Assembly (NCBI RefSeq): GCF_014863605.1
Contig: NZ_CP062252.1
Coordinates: 4,473,001-4,537,000 of the forward strand
DNA length: 64,000 nt
Source of the DNA: Pseudomonas allokribbensis
GTDB lineage: Bacteria > Pseudomonadota > Gammaproteobacteria > Pseudomonadales > Pseudomonadaceae
Direction: 5' to 3'
The notes beneath the pieces are model-generated. The model was not told where the DNA came from and did no database searches. It worked only from the letters and a program-made list of their open reading frames with translations. Numbering within the stretch: position 1 is the first letter of the stretch; the number at the start of each line of letters is the position of its first letter. Position numbers and translations under genes: made by a program. This document shows positions 1-8,557 of this stretch, in pieces.

Positions 1-255
1 CAACAGATCCGCGAGCCCGGCATAGGACTGATTGAGGAATACCGCCTGTTTGACCCGGCCCAGGCCCTTGGCTGCCATGACCGGCGCATCGAAGCGCGGG
101 TGCGGCAGGTATTTGAAAGAATCCGGATCGGAGGCCACGACACTGATCGCGGTGTCCTCGCCAAAGTTGCGCTGCACCAGCGCGATGGCCAGATCGACCA
201 GCAGACCATCGCCGGAATTGGAGGCACTGTAGCCATGCAAAATCGTTACGTTCAT
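1..255 (-). CDS. Polysaccharide pyruvyltransferase-like protein, N-terminal fragment
   Basis: Only the first 85 codons are in the window; the gene runs off the left edge. The product begins MNVTILHGYSASNSGDGLLV, a Gly/Asn/Asp-rich N-terminal loop of the kind seen in WcaK/PssA-type polysaccharide pyruvyltransferases, which add ketal pyruvate to sugars of secreted polymers. It starts 14 bp after the upstream glycosyltransferase, so it is the fourth gene of the same leftward operon (phosphatase, BY-kinase, glycosyltransferase, this gene). The family call rests on a short N-terminus and on context; another GT-B-like transferase is possible. Confidence 0.5.
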   Translation of the reverse strand, partial: MNVTILHGYSASNSGDGLLVDLAIALVQRNFGEDTAISVVASDPDSFKYLPHPRFDAPVMAAKGLGRVKQAVFLNQSYAGLADLL

Positions 256-269
256 GAGCGGATTTCTAC

Positions 270-1352
270 TTAATAAGAGGGAGCGGAATACACGTCGTAG
301 GTCTGGCGGATCATCAACGCGGCGCTGAAGCGCTCGCGGACGATGCGCCGACCTTCGAGTCCAAGGACCGACAACGCGGGTTTCTGGATCTGCTTCAGGC
401 GATCGGCCAACGCGTGGTGATCACCGGTGGGGAATACGTAGCCGGATACCCCGTGAGTGACCAGTTCCGGCAGCGAGGTGCAGTCGCTGGCAATCACCGG
501 CAGGCCCAGCGCCATGCCTTCCAGCGGCACCATGGCAAAGCCTTCCCAGCGACTAGGAACGATCAGCGCATCGGCCTGTTGGTACAGCGCGTTGACTTCG
601 GCCGGCGTGACCCACGGCAGGTATTGAACGCCGTCCATTGGCGGGCACTCGACCGTTGCCTCGTTGACCGCACTGCCGACCACCGTCAGTTTCAGATCGT
701 TGCGCCCGGCCTTGGCATAGGCCTTGAGCAGCACGTCGAAACCTTTCTGATAATCGAGCCGACCGACGAAGAGCAGATGAATCGGCTGCGGATCCTCGGC
801 TTTGCGCTCGTCATCCTTTGGGTGGATGCCGTTGTAGATCAGTCGCATGCGCTTGCGCTCGATGCCGAACGCTGCGGCTTTGTCCATCTCGTACTGGCTG
901 ACGCAGATGATCGTGTCCGTGACCTTCTGCAACACCCGCTCGATCCACGCATAGACTTTCTGCTTGATCGGCGAGCTTTCCATCAGGAACGAAAAGGCAT
1001 GCGGGCAATAGACGATTTTCGGTTTGCGCCACGGCCGCAAAAGCACGCACACGCAACGGCCGATCACCCCGGAAAACGTACTGTGCAGATGCACGACATC
1101 GGGTTTTTCCTTGAGCATCACTTGCATCAGGCGCCAGGCAAAACGCAGCAGCGAAGGCACATTGCGCCCGGTTCGATCGAAAGTACGGATCTGTTGCGGC
1201 GCGATGCCGTGCAGTTCCTTTTCCTGATCCTGCGGCACCAGATACACCAGCTCGTAGTTGGCGCGGTCATCTTCCGGGGACGCGGAAATCGTGCGGATCA
1301 CCGTCGCGACGCCACCTTTTATCGTTTCAGCCACGTGCAGTATTTTTTTCAC
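270..1352 (-). CDS. Glycosyltransferase family 4 (exopolysaccharide assembly)
   Basis: A 360-residue GT-B glycosyltransferase predicted to transfer a sugar from an activated donor to a lipid-linked repeat unit at the inner face of the inner membrane. The N-terminus (KILHVAETIKGGVATVIRTI) has the glycine-rich acceptor-side loop. The C-terminal half has LLFVGRLDYQKGFDVLLKAY and the EX7E-type donor motif in VPSRWEGFAMVPLEGMALGL, both typical of GT4. Translation starts at GTG (1352-1350). It lies 41 bp after the BY-kinase and 14 bp before the pyruvyltransferase-like gene, so it is part of the same operon. The sugar specificity cannot be read from the sequence. Confidence 0.85.
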   Translation of the reverse strand: MKKILHVAETIKGGVATVIRTISASPEDDRANYELVYLVPQDQEKELHGIAPQQIRTFDRTGRNVPSLLRFAWRLMQVMLKEKPDVVHLHSTFSGVIGRCVCVLLRPWRKPKIVYCPHAFSFLMESSPIKQKVYAWIERVLQKVTDTIICVSQYEMDKAAAFGIERKRMRLIYNGIHPKDDERKAEDPQPIHLLFVGRLDYQKGFDVLLKAYAKAGRNDLKLTVVGSAVNEATVECPPMDGVQYLPWVTPAEVNALYQQADALIVPSRWEGFAMVPLEGMALGLPVIASDCTSLPELVTHGVSGYVFPTGDHHALADRLKQIQKPALSVLGLEGRRIVRERFSAALMIRQTYDVYSAPSY

Positions 1353-1393
1353 AACCCACCCACTTTCTTGCCGGTAAGGACAATCACTGATTT

Positions 1394-3622
1394 TCAGGAC
1401 TTGTCGGACGCGTATTCGTAGTTGTAGTAGCCGTAGCTGCCGTTGCCGTAGTAACTGGCCGCACGCTTCTCGACGCCGTTGAACACCGCGCCTTTCAACT
1501 CGATGCCGTTCTGGGCGAAGCGGCGAATCGTCAGTTCGATCTCTTTGGCCGGGTTCACCCCGAAGCGCGCGACGATCAGGCTGATGCCCGCTTCGCGACC
1601 GACAATCGCCGCATCCGTCACCGCCAGCAGCGGCGGTGTGTCGATGATCACCACGTCATAACGCTCGCTGAGTTGCGCCAACAGTTCGCGGAAATTGGCG
1701 TGCATCAACAGCTCGGATGGATTGGGCGGCACCTGACCACGGCTGATGAAGTGCAGGTTGTCGACTTCGACCTTGTTGATCGCCTGCTCCAGGGTGCAGC
1801 GCTTGACCAGCAAGTCCGACAAACCGTTGGTGATCGGCGTGTTCAGCGACTTGTGCAGATGCCCCTTGCGCATGTCGGCATCGATCAGCACCACCCGCTG
1901 TCCGCTCTGCGCCATGACTGCCGCAAGGTTGGAAGACACAAAGGTCTTGCCGACCTGCGGGCTCGGGCCGGAAATCATGATGCGGTTGTTGGTCGAATCC
2001 AGCGCCGCGAAATGCAGGCAGGTGCGCAGGCTGCGGATCGACTCGATGGACAGGTCCGTCGGATTGCGCAGGGCCAGCAGATACGCCGGCGTATCCACCG
2101 TGACCTTGGCGCGGACTTTCTTGGTGTCCTCTTCCTGTTGCAGGGCGCTGTAGGGAATCGACGCGTAGACTGGCAAGCCGAGCTGCTCGATGGCTTCCGG
2201 CCCTTCCAGGCCCTTGCTCAGCGACTTGCGCAACAGCACCAGGGCCACGCCGACAAAGGCGCCGAGGAAGGTCGCGATCAGCACGATCAGGGCTTTCTTC
2301 GGTTTGACCGGGCTGGTCAGGTCGACATCCGCCGTATCCACCAGACGCACGTTGCCCACGGCGCCGGCGCGGATGATGTCCAGCTCCTGGGATTTGTTCA
2401 GCAACTGGGTGTAGATCTGCGAAGCGACTTCGACATCGCGGGTCAGGTTGAGCAGTTCCTGTTGCGTGGCCGGCAGGTCCTGAACCTTGCCTTCCAGCGA
2501 CCGCTGTTGCTGGGTCAACTCACCAATCTGGGTCATCAACGCACGATAGGCCGGGTGCTGTTTGGTGAACTTGCGATCCATCTCCGCCTGTTGCAGTTTC
2601 AGCTCGGAAATCCGCGTTTCGAGGGCGACGGACTGGCCGAGCACCGATTGGGTTTCCAGGGAGATATTCACGGTCTTGCCGCGAGTCTGGTAGGCGTTGA
2701 GCGCATCGCTGGCCTTGGCCAGATCGCGTTTGACCTGCGGCAACTGGCTTTGCAGGAAGGCCAGGCTCTGCGCCGCTTCGGCCGAGGTGCGGCGTACGTT
2801 CTGATCGACGTACAGCGACGCGATCTTGTTGAGGATCTTCACCGCTTCAGCGGCGTCGCTGCTGGCCAGGGCCAGACGGATGATCCCCGACTCCTTGCCC
2901 TGCTCGGAAATATCCAGCGCGTCCTGATAACCCTGGATGGTCACGATTCGTGGGTAGCGCACCACTTCGAAACGGGTACCGGGGTTGGCCAACAGCTGCG
3001 TGATCTGCCCTTCTACGCAGTCCTGCGCGAAGGCTTCGCCGGCAACGCCTTCTGCCAGCAGGTTGTCGTTGTCATCGAATAGCTGGAAGCGATGCTGCTC
3101 GCCGGCGATCAGGCTGAGTTTCTTGCCCAGCAGTTCTTTGGGCAGATCGAGCCGGGAAAACTCCAGGCGCTCACCGCCCCAGGCGTAGCTGTTCAGGCCG
3201 AAACGTGGCGGCGCGACGCTGAGTTCGGTCTCCCCGCGATAACGGCGGGAGAGAAAGCCGCCGATCACCGGAAAAGTATTCGGGGTGACATCGATGTCCA
3301 GGCGCAGATCGTCGACCGTCTTGCCGATCACTGCACGGGATTTGATGATCCCGATCTCGGTCACGGACGGCGATTGCCCGCCCAGCATGCTGTTGAGATC
3401 GGAAAAACCGAGCATGTCGTTCTTCTTCGGTTCGACCTGTACCAGCGCGTTGGCCAGATACACCGGCGTGGCCAGAATCGCGTAGGCAACGCCGGTCATC
3501 ATGAACGCGCCGGTGAAGGCGCCGATCAACCATTTCTGATCGATCAAACTGCCAAATATGCCGAGAAGATCAATACTGTCTTGATCGTTGTCACGGGTGC
3601 CGACTACTGACGGTAACTGCAT
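1394..3622 (-). CDS. Wzc-type polysaccharide co-polymerase / tyrosine autokinase
   Basis: A 742-residue inner-membrane protein controlling chain length and export in Wzx/Wzy-dependent polysaccharide assembly. In order: an N-terminal Wzz domain with a first membrane helix near residues 30-55; a long periplasmic coiled-coil region (about 270-420); a second helix near 445-465; then a cytosolic BY-kinase. The kinase shows Walker A GPSPQVGKTF (about 549), Walker A' VVLIDADMR (about 577) and Walker B DVVIIDTPP (about 659). The last 22 residues hold seven tyrosines (724, 725, 730, 732, 733, 735, 737), the autophosphorylation cluster. The gene for the cognate phosphatase lies immediately upstream, the usual Wzb-Wzc pair. 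Confidence 0.92.
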   Translation of the reverse strand: MQLPSVVGTRDNDQDSIDLLGIFGSLIDQKWLIGAFTGAFMMTGVAYAILATPVYLANALVQVEPKKNDMLGFSDLNSMLGGQSPSVTEIGIIKSRAVIGKTVDDLRLDIDVTPNTFPVIGGFLSRRYRGETELSVAPPRFGLNSYAWGGERLEFSRLDLPKELLGKKLSLIAGEQHRFQLFDDNDNLLAEGVAGEAFAQDCVEGQITQLLANPGTRFEVVRYPRIVTIQGYQDALDISEQGKESGIIRLALASSDAAEAVKILNKIASLYVDQNVRRTSAEAAQSLAFLQSQLPQVKRDLAKASDALNAYQTRGKTVNISLETQSVLGQSVALETRISELKLQQAEMDRKFTKQHPAYRALMTQIGELTQQQRSLEGKVQDLPATQQELLNLTRDVEVASQIYTQLLNKSQELDIIRAGAVGNVRLVDTADVDLTSPVKPKKALIVLIATFLGAFVGVALVLLRKSLSKGLEGPEAIEQLGLPVYASIPYSALQQEEDTKKVRAKVTVDTPAYLLALRNPTDLSIESIRSLRTCLHFAALDSTNNRIMISGPSPQVGKTFVSSNLAAVMAQSGQRVVLIDADMRKGHLHKSLNTPITNGLSDLLVKRCTLEQAINKVEVDNLHFISRGQVPPNPSELLMHANFRELLAQLSERYDVVIIDTPPLLAVTDAAIVGREAGISLIVARFGVNPAKEIELTIRRFAQNGIELKGAVFNGVEKRAASYYGNGSYGYYNYEYASDKS

Positions 3623-3660
3623 AAGTCTTTCTTACCATTCACTGTTCTGAAGAATATTCA

Positions 3661-4101
3661 TCAATGCCCGAGGCGTTGTGCCCATGAGCCAACAGCATCT
3701 TCAATCAATGCATGGGCATGAATAAAAGCGGCCTGCCCTTGACGATACGGATCCTGTATTTCTCGCTCGTTCTGCCACTTGCCGAGAAGAAACACTTTGC
3801 CTCTGGCGTGAGAGGCAATCTTCAGTACTTGTTTTACATGTTCTTTTTCCATGACCAGAATCAGGTCTGATTCATTGACGATGTCTGCTGTCAGTTGCCG
3901 CGCCTTGAACCCTTCGGCGCTCTGTCCACGGTCTTCCAGCACCTGGCGGGCCGTTCTCTCCATTGACTCGCCAACCCGTGCAGACAGGCCTGCGGAGGTG
4001 ACAGTGATCGTCGAGGGCGCCAGCGCGTTACGCAGCAACAGTTCAGCTGTCGGACTTCGGCAAATATTGCCCACGCAGACGACAAGGATCTTTCTGAACA
4101 A
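3661..4101 (-). CDS. Low-molecular-weight protein tyrosine phosphatase (Wzb-like)
   Basis: A 146-residue cytosolic phosphatase, first gene of the leftward exopolysaccharide operon. The P-loop C(X)5R is C9-VGNIC-R15 followed by Ser16, and the general-acid DPY motif is near residue 117, so catalysis looks intact. Its expected substrate is the tyrosine cluster of the BY-kinase encoded 38 bp downstream. The start appears to be TTG at 4101-4099: there is no in-frame ATG before the P-loop, and a GGGA lies nine bases upstream. The rare start codon may limit expression. Confidence 0.9.
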   Translation of the reverse strand: MFRKILVVCVGNICRSPTAELLLRNALAPSTITVTSAGLSARVGESMERTARQVLEDRGQSAEGFKARQLTADIVNESDLILVMEKEHVKQVLKIASHARGKVFLLGKWQNEREIQDPYRQGQAAFIHAHALIEDAVGSWAQRLGH

Positions 4102-4203
4102 GGTTTACATTCCCGTGTAATGTCAATCGGCCAACATGCCGTGTGGATTGAAATGAACCCACCGGACTTTCCTGCATTCGGAAATAGATTCGCCTGTTAG
4201 TAC

Positions 4204-4219
4204 CGGTGCATTAAGTACC
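4204..4219. promoter_or_regulatory. Operator-like imperfect palindrome, copy 1
   Basis: CGGTGCATTAAGTACC. The core GGTGC-N5-GTACC is an inverted repeat with one mismatch. A second copy matching at 13 of 16 positions lies 115 bp away in the same orientation. Two such sites in one divergent promoter suggest a dimeric regulator; the protein is unknown to me. Confidence 0.4.
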
Positions 4220-4318
4220 ACGGGGTCTAAAAGTCACCCAACCAGAATTACCGGACTAAAAATAACTGTGATTTTCAGGGTATTTTCCCGACCGAAGTTT
4301 TCCGACAAAAAATAACAT

Positions 4319-4334
4319 CGGTGCACTTTGTACC
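4319..4334. promoter_or_regulatory. Operator-like imperfect palindrome, copy 2
   Basis: CGGTGCACTTTGTACC, the partner of the site at 4204-4219, 71 bp upstream of the glycoside hydrolase start. The half-sites GGTGC and GTACC are conserved while the 5-bp spacer varies, as expected for an operator rather than a chance duplication. Confidence 0.4.
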
Positions 4335-4404
4335 GTTGCGACGCTCTAAAAACGTGCGATGTGATAACCAATGGCCAGTGTCATTTCTAACAAGGAACAC
4401 AGAA

Positions 4405-5370
4405 ATGAAATCAACACACCTCAAACGGCTTGCCGCCCTGACCCTGTCGGTGCTCGGTGTCACCAGCCAGGTTCACGCCACTGAACTGTTCCCTGAACTG
4501 CCCGCCAACAAGACCATTGGCGTGCAGGTCAAGATCCAGACCTTTTCCCCCACCGACGCTGCAAAGATCAAAGCGGCCGGCCTGGGTTTCGTACGCTTTG
4601 GTGTCTGGACGGACAGCCTGAGTGACCCCAGCTATCAAAAACAGGTCAACGATGCCTTTGCGACCGCCCGGGCAGCCGGCCTGCCGGTGCTGCTGACCGT
4701 ACGTTCGACCCAGGCGCTGACCTCCGCACCCGGCAACAACCGCGATTTCACCTCGGCCGGTGAGACGTTCGCCCGCGCGGTGACGACCCTGGAGAAAGAA
4801 TATGGCCCGCAACTGGTCGCCATCGAGATATGGAATGAGCCGGATCTGGACACCTACTGGCCAACCGGCAATTTCAGCACTACGTTCGCGCCCTTCATGA
4901 CCGCTGTGTGTAAAACGCTGCAGGGAAATCCACCGTCGACACCCCTGATCGGCTTCGGCTTCGCCCGGCCACCGAGTGACAGCTCTGCATCAACGGCGGC
5001 ACTGAACAGCATCGTCAGTGCCTACCCCAAATGCTTGAGTGCGATTTCCTATCACCCGTACGGCATGACCACGACGCAGATCAGCAACGCACAGACGTTC
5101 ATCCAGCAAAAATTCCATCTGCCGGGCGTCATCAGCGAATGGGGCGTATCGTCTCTCGCCTCCAATGGCGGGAATGCAGGGCAGGCCAGCAAAATCGGCG
5201 CGTTCGTCACCGATATGAAAAAGCTCAATATCCCGCTGACGTCGATTTACGAATGGAAAGACACCACGTCGGGCAGTAATGACCGGGAAAGGAACTTCGG
5301 CATGCTGAACGCCGACGGCCAGCCGAAACCTGCGGAAGTCACGGTTAAAGCCGAGCTCAATCCTATGTAA
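4405..5370 (+). CDS. Secreted glycoside hydrolase, clan GH-A (GH5/GH39-like)
   Basis: A 321-residue exported glycosidase. The start chosen is ATG 4405, with AAGGA eight bases upstream; it gives a classical signal peptide ([18 protein letters not shown], cleavage after VHA, about residue 25). The acid/base is E145 in EIWNEPDLD and the probable nucleophile E245 in VISEWGVSS, 100 residues apart, typical of clan GH-A (alpha/beta)8 barrels. Encoded divergently from the exopolysaccharide operon, it may trim or degrade that polymer in the periplasm, as PslG does for Psl. An alternative is a general cellulase-like enzyme; substrate unproven. Confidence 0.8.
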   Translation: MKSTHLKRLAALTLSVLGVTSQVHATELFPELPANKTIGVQVKIQTFSPTDAAKIKAAGLGFVRFGVWTDSLSDPSYQKQVNDAFATARAAGLPVLLTVRSTQALTSAPGNNRDFTSAGETFARAVTTLEKEYGPQLVAIEIWNEPDLDTYWPTGNFSTTFAPFMTAVCKTLQGNPPSTPLIGFGFARPPSDSSASTAALNSIVSAYPKCLSAISYHPYGMTTTQISNAQTFIQQKFHLPGVISEWGVSSLASNGGNAGQASKIGAFVTDMKKLNIPLTSIYEWKDTTSGSNDRERNFGMLNADGQPKPAEVTVKAELNPM

Positions 5371-5572
5371 TCAGCTGGTCCACAGAGTACTGACGGTCAG
5401 ATGCCTTGAACCTGTGGCCGGTTTTGGCATCGTATTTATCGACATCGCGCCCCGATCATTCAAACAGCCGTTTTCAGGTTGTTGCCCACGGGGCAATCGA
5501 TACATCCACATGCCCTTGAGTGGCCGTCAGCGCTCGGGTAATGTCGTCAGACCCATAGGACAGAGCACGCTC

Positions 5573-6499
5573 ATGACTTCCAAGCTGGAACAACTCAAAC
5601 AATTCACCACCGTGGTTGCCGACACCGGCGACTTCGAAGCGATTGCCCGGGTCAAACCGGTCGACGCCACCACCAACCCTTCCCTGCTCCTCAAGGCCGC
5701 GGCCATTCCGGCCTATGCCGAGCTGCTGAACGCCGCTGTTCGCGACTGCAAGGGCGATGTCGGCCTGGCCAGCGACCGCTTTGGCGTCGCGGTGGGTCAG
5801 GAAATCCTCAAAGTGATTCCGGGCCGCATTTCCACTGAAGTGGATGCACGTCTGTCGTTCGACAAGGACGCGATGCTCAAGCGTGCGCACCGTCTGATCG
5901 AGCTGTACGACAAGGCCGGCATCGGCCGTGACCGCGTGCTGATCAAGATCGCTTCGACCTGGGAAGGCATCCGCGCCGCCGAAGTGCTGGAGAAGGAAGG
6001 CATCCAGACCAACCTGACCCTGCTGTTCTCCTTCGCTCAGGCCGCTGCGTGCGCCGATGCCGGCGTGTTCCTGATTTCGCCGTTCGTGGGCCGCATCTAC
6101 GACTGGTACAAGAAGGCCAACGGCAACGACTACACCGGCGCCGATGATCCGGGCGTGCAGTCCGTCACGCGCATCTACAACTACTACAAGGCCAATGACT
6201 ACAAGACCGTGGTCATGGGCGCGAGCTTCCGCAACCTCAATCAGATCGAGCAACTGGCTGGCTGCGACCGCCTGACCATCAGCCCGGACCTGATCGACAA
6301 ACTGGCGGCAGACACCGGCAAACTGGAGCGCAAACTGGCCCCGGGTCACGCTGGCGAAGCACGCCTGAGCCTCAATGAATCGCAATTCCGCTGGTTGTCC
6401 AACGAAGACGCGATGGCCACCGAGAAACTGGCCGAAGGCATTCGTCAGTTTGCCCGCGACCAGGAAAAACTCGAGGCGTTGCTGCAAGCCAAGCTGTAA
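5573..6499 (+). CDS. tal: Transaldolase
   Basis: A 308-residue pentose-phosphate-pathway enzyme that exchanges a dihydroxyacetone unit between sedoheptulose 7-phosphate and glyceraldehyde 3-phosphate. The Schiff-base lysine is K125 in [11 protein letters not shown], and DATTNPSL near residue 31 is the phosphate-side signature. Start ATG 5573 gives the family length and the usual [11 protein letters not shown]-terminus; the frame stays open further upstream but without similarity to the family. A strong hairpin terminator follows, shared with the convergent rssC gene. The tal/rssC/rssB arrangement is, from memory, the same as in P. aeruginosa. Confidence 0.97.
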   Translation: MTSKLEQLKQFTTVVADTGDFEAIARVKPVDATTNPSLLLKAAAIPAYAELLNAAVRDCKGDVGLASDRFGVAVGQEILKVIPGRISTEVDARLSFDKDAMLKRAHRLIELYDKAGIGRDRVLIKIASTWEGIRAAEVLEKEGIQTNLTLLFSFAQAAACADAGVFLISPFVGRIYDWYKKANGNDYTGADDPGVQSVTRIYNYYKANDYKTVVMGASFRNLNQIEQLAGCDRLTISPDLIDKLAADTGKLERKLAPGHAGEARLSLNESQFRWLSNEDAMATEKLAEGIRQFARDQEKLEALLQAKL

Positions 6500-6517
6500 T
6501 CGGCTGACGGCAAACGC

Positions 6518-6553
6518 AAAAAGGGCGAACCCTCACAGGTTCGCCCTTTTTTG
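6518..6553. terminator. Bidirectional terminator between tal and rssC
   Basis: A 14-bp perfect stem (6518-6531 with 6538-6551), loop CTCACA, with an A-run on the left and a T-run on the right, so it can act for tal on the plus strand and rssC on the minus strand. Confidence 0.9.
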
Positions 6554-6571
6554 TGCCTGATGGCGGGTGAA

Positions 6572-7054
6572 TCAATGCCTTTCGAGGGCATTCACCAGAT
6601 CATGGAAGGCTTCGCGATTGGAGTCATTCAGGCCCATGAGGATCTTGTGCGCTTCGAGCACCTTGATCCGCACGACTTCCTCCGACTGATCCTGATCCGG
6701 CAGGTCATCGAGACATTCCGGGCAAGGCACGGGATGGTTGACGATATTGAACACCTGCTCGAAACCCATCGATTGCAGCAGACGGGTGATGTCGTCGTGG
6801 GTGGTGACCACGGTCGGCAGCAGGCCGACCTTCTGCCGCGACAGGATCGACAGCTTGGCCAGCAGGCCCAGCGTGGTGCTGTCGATGCTGCGGGTTTCGG
6901 TCAGATCGATCACGATCGCGTTGAAATTCAGCGCGGTGAAGATCTTCTCAATAGTCGCATCCAACGCCGAACACAGGGTCAGGCGAACTTCACCGACGAA
7001 CTTCAGGACGAAGGTGCCGTCCTGTTCGGCGAACTGGATTCTACCGGTACTCAT
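6572..7054 (-). CDS. rssC: STAS-domain anti-sigma-factor antagonist RssC
   Basis: A 160-residue protein whose first about 100 residues form a STAS domain: MSTGRIQFAEQDGTFVLKFV, then IVIDLTETRSIDSTTLGLLA with the phosphorylatable serine in IDSTT. Such proteins switch partners depending on phosphorylation. The C-terminal 60 residues carry a CPECLDD segment that is not part of the STAS fold. Its start codon overlaps the rssB stop (TAATG, one shared base), so the two are translationally coupled. In Pseudomonas this pair is linked to control of RpoS; the symbol follows that usage. Confidence 0.88.
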   Translation of the reverse strand: MSTGRIQFAEQDGTFVLKFVGEVRLTLCSALDATIEKIFTALNFNAIVIDLTETRSIDSTTLGLLAKLSILSRQKVGLLPTVVTTHDDITRLLQSMGFEQVFNIVNHPVPCPECLDDLPDQDQSEEVVRIKVLEAHKILMGLNDSNREAFHDLVNALERH

Positions 7055-8235
7055 TAAAGATTCCTGCTCAACACCAACAAGGCGATATCATCCGGCATCT
7101 CCCCTAGCGTGGCCAATCCAAAAACCTGCCGCAGGCCATCCAGGCTGCCGCCCGCCGACTTGACCCGTTGGGGCAAGGCAGCTTCTTTCTCTTTGAGTGT
7201 GGGTTCTGGCAAAAGATCCAGAATGCCATCAGACATCAGCGTCAGGCTGAACGTCGGTGGCAGCTCGAGCACGTGATCTTCGTAGGTGGCTTCATTGAAA
7301 AGCCCCACGGGCAGACCGCGCCCCTCGAGGTAGCGAACACTGTCAGGCGTGTACAACACAGGCAACGGCAGATGGCCGCCGATGCTATAGGTCAACAAAC
7401 CGGTCTCCTCGTCGATGACTCCACCGACCATTGTGACGTGTTTACCCAGCTTACAACTGATCAGCCCCCGGTTGATATGACCAAGGACTTCCGAAGGTTT
7501 GAATTCCGGCAAGGTGCCGTTGCGCTTGGACTCGAACAGCAGGCGCGTGGTCATGAACTTCAGCAGGACGGTGACGAAGGCCGAAGAGGCGCCATGGCCC
7601 GAGACGTCCGCCAGGTAGAACGCAACCCGACGCTCGTCCACCCGGAAATAGTCGACAAAATCACCCGACAGGTACAGCGACGGAATGATCTGGTGGGCGA
7701 ACTTGAATTCGTCGATGGTCCACGGGCTGACCGGCAGCATGTTCATCTGCACCTGGCGACCGGCGTTCTGGTCTTCCTGGAGCAGATTCAGGCTGGCTTC
7801 GAGCTCACGGTTGGCCTTTTCCAGCTTCTCGCGGTAGCGCTGGTTTTCCAGCAGCAGGCGCGCACGATCCAGGGCCCGGCGCACGGAGTGCTCGAGCACG
7901 GCCAGATCTTCGAGAGGTTTGATCAGGTAATCCGCCGCGCCCAGGCGCAGGGCCTCGACCGCATCGTTCATCACGCCGGCACCCGAAACCACGATCACAG
8001 GAGTCTGTGGTGACCGCTCGGTGACCTGACGGATGAGTTCGAGACCGCCCATCTGCGGCATGCGCAGATCGCAGATGACCAAGTCGGGCTTGTCTTGCTC
8101 GAATACCTGAAGACCCTGCTGACCGTTACTGGCCTGCAAGACGCTGAAACCACTGTCTTCCAAATAGGCCGCGAGGCTCGCGCGCACTACTTCGTCATCA
8201 TCGATTATCAGCAGCGTGGCACTGGTTTTTGGCAT
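7054..8235 (-). CDS. rssB: Response regulator with PP2C phosphatase domain RssB
   Basis: A 393-residue cytosolic regulator. Residues 1-125 form a receiver domain with the acidic pair DDD at 12-14, phospho-acceptor D56 (VICDLRMPQMGG) and K about 106 (YLIKPLE). A coiled-coil linker (about 125-155) leads to a SpoIIE/PP2C phosphatase domain with DFVDYFRVDERRVAFYLADV, SGHGASSAF and LMSDGILDLLPE, which suggests active metal-binding aspartates, unlike the degenerate domain of E. coli RssB. The expected substrate is the STAS protein RssC encoded next. The promoter must lie in the 320-bp region upstream. Confidence 0.9.
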   Translation of the reverse strand: MPKTSATLLIIDDDEVVRASLAAYLEDSGFSVLQASNGQQGLQVFEQDKPDLVICDLRMPQMGGLELIRQVTERSPQTPVIVVSGAGVMNDAVEALRLGAADYLIKPLEDLAVLEHSVRRALDRARLLLENQRYREKLEKANRELEASLNLLQEDQNAGRQVQMNMLPVSPWTIDEFKFAHQIIPSLYLSGDFVDYFRVDERRVAFYLADVSGHGASSAFVTVLLKFMTTRLLFESKRNGTLPEFKPSEVLGHINRGLISCKLGKHVTMVGGVIDEETGLLTYSIGGHLPLPVLYTPDSVRYLEGRGLPVGLFNEATYEDHVLELPPTFSLTLMSDGILDLLPEPTLKEKEAALPQRVKSAGGSLDGLRQVFGLATLGEMPDDIALLVLSRNL

Positions 8236-8510
8236 GTGGGCAAACGGCGCCAGAATTAGGTTGGCGTAGCAGGCGGGGCAACGGCCCGGCGCAGACTACT
8301 GGATTCGCTTTCTAGCCTCTCTGCTGCACCGTTTCAGAGCGCTTGCCCTGTACACGGTTGCACCAGAGGTGCCCTTCTAAGGCGCAGACGGTACTCCCAT
8401 CCGAGAGGCGTTTCAAGCATGCGCCGATGGTCGCTTGGAGACTTTGTTTGTCAAATCACTCGCAGTTATAAGAACGGCTTCAACCGTAACCCAATCATTG
8501 GACGCGCCCA
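8236..8510. other. Gene-free region upstream of rssB
   Basis: No convincing reading frame. A short hairpin GCACCAGAGGTGC (8355-8367) is the only obvious local symmetry. The rssB promoter should be here, but I cannot point to a good -35/-10 pair. Confidence 0.5.
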
Positions 8511-8535
8511 CAAAAAAGGCGACCTTGCGGTCGCC
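8511..8535 (-). terminator. Terminator of mlaA
   Basis: A 7-bp GC-rich stem GGCGACC / GGTCGCC (8518-8524 with 8529-8535), TTGC loop on the plus strand. Read on the minus strand it is followed by a T6 run, 22 bp after the mlaA stop codon. Confidence 0.85.
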
Positions 8536-8557
8536 CCTTCATGTCGATCAATCGAGA

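Larger units (their letters stand above)
4102..4404. other. Divergent intergenic region (exopolysaccharide operon / glycoside hydrolase)
   Basis: About 300 bp without a gene between two divergent starts. It is AT-richer than its surroundings and holds two copies of an imperfect palindrome (listed separately). I see no clear -35/-10 pair. It must contain the promoters for the phosphatase-kinase operon on the minus strand and the hydrolase on the plus strand. Confidence 0.7.

Noticed and set aside
1673..3082. Long plus-strand open frame opposite the BY-kinase gene (469 codons)
   Set aside because: Antisense shadow of a real high-GC gene: the composition is rich in Arg, Gln, His, with no domain, and the minus-strand frame has full kinase motifs. 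The same applies to the long frames opposite mfd, topA, fadB, uup, slt and lolCDE.
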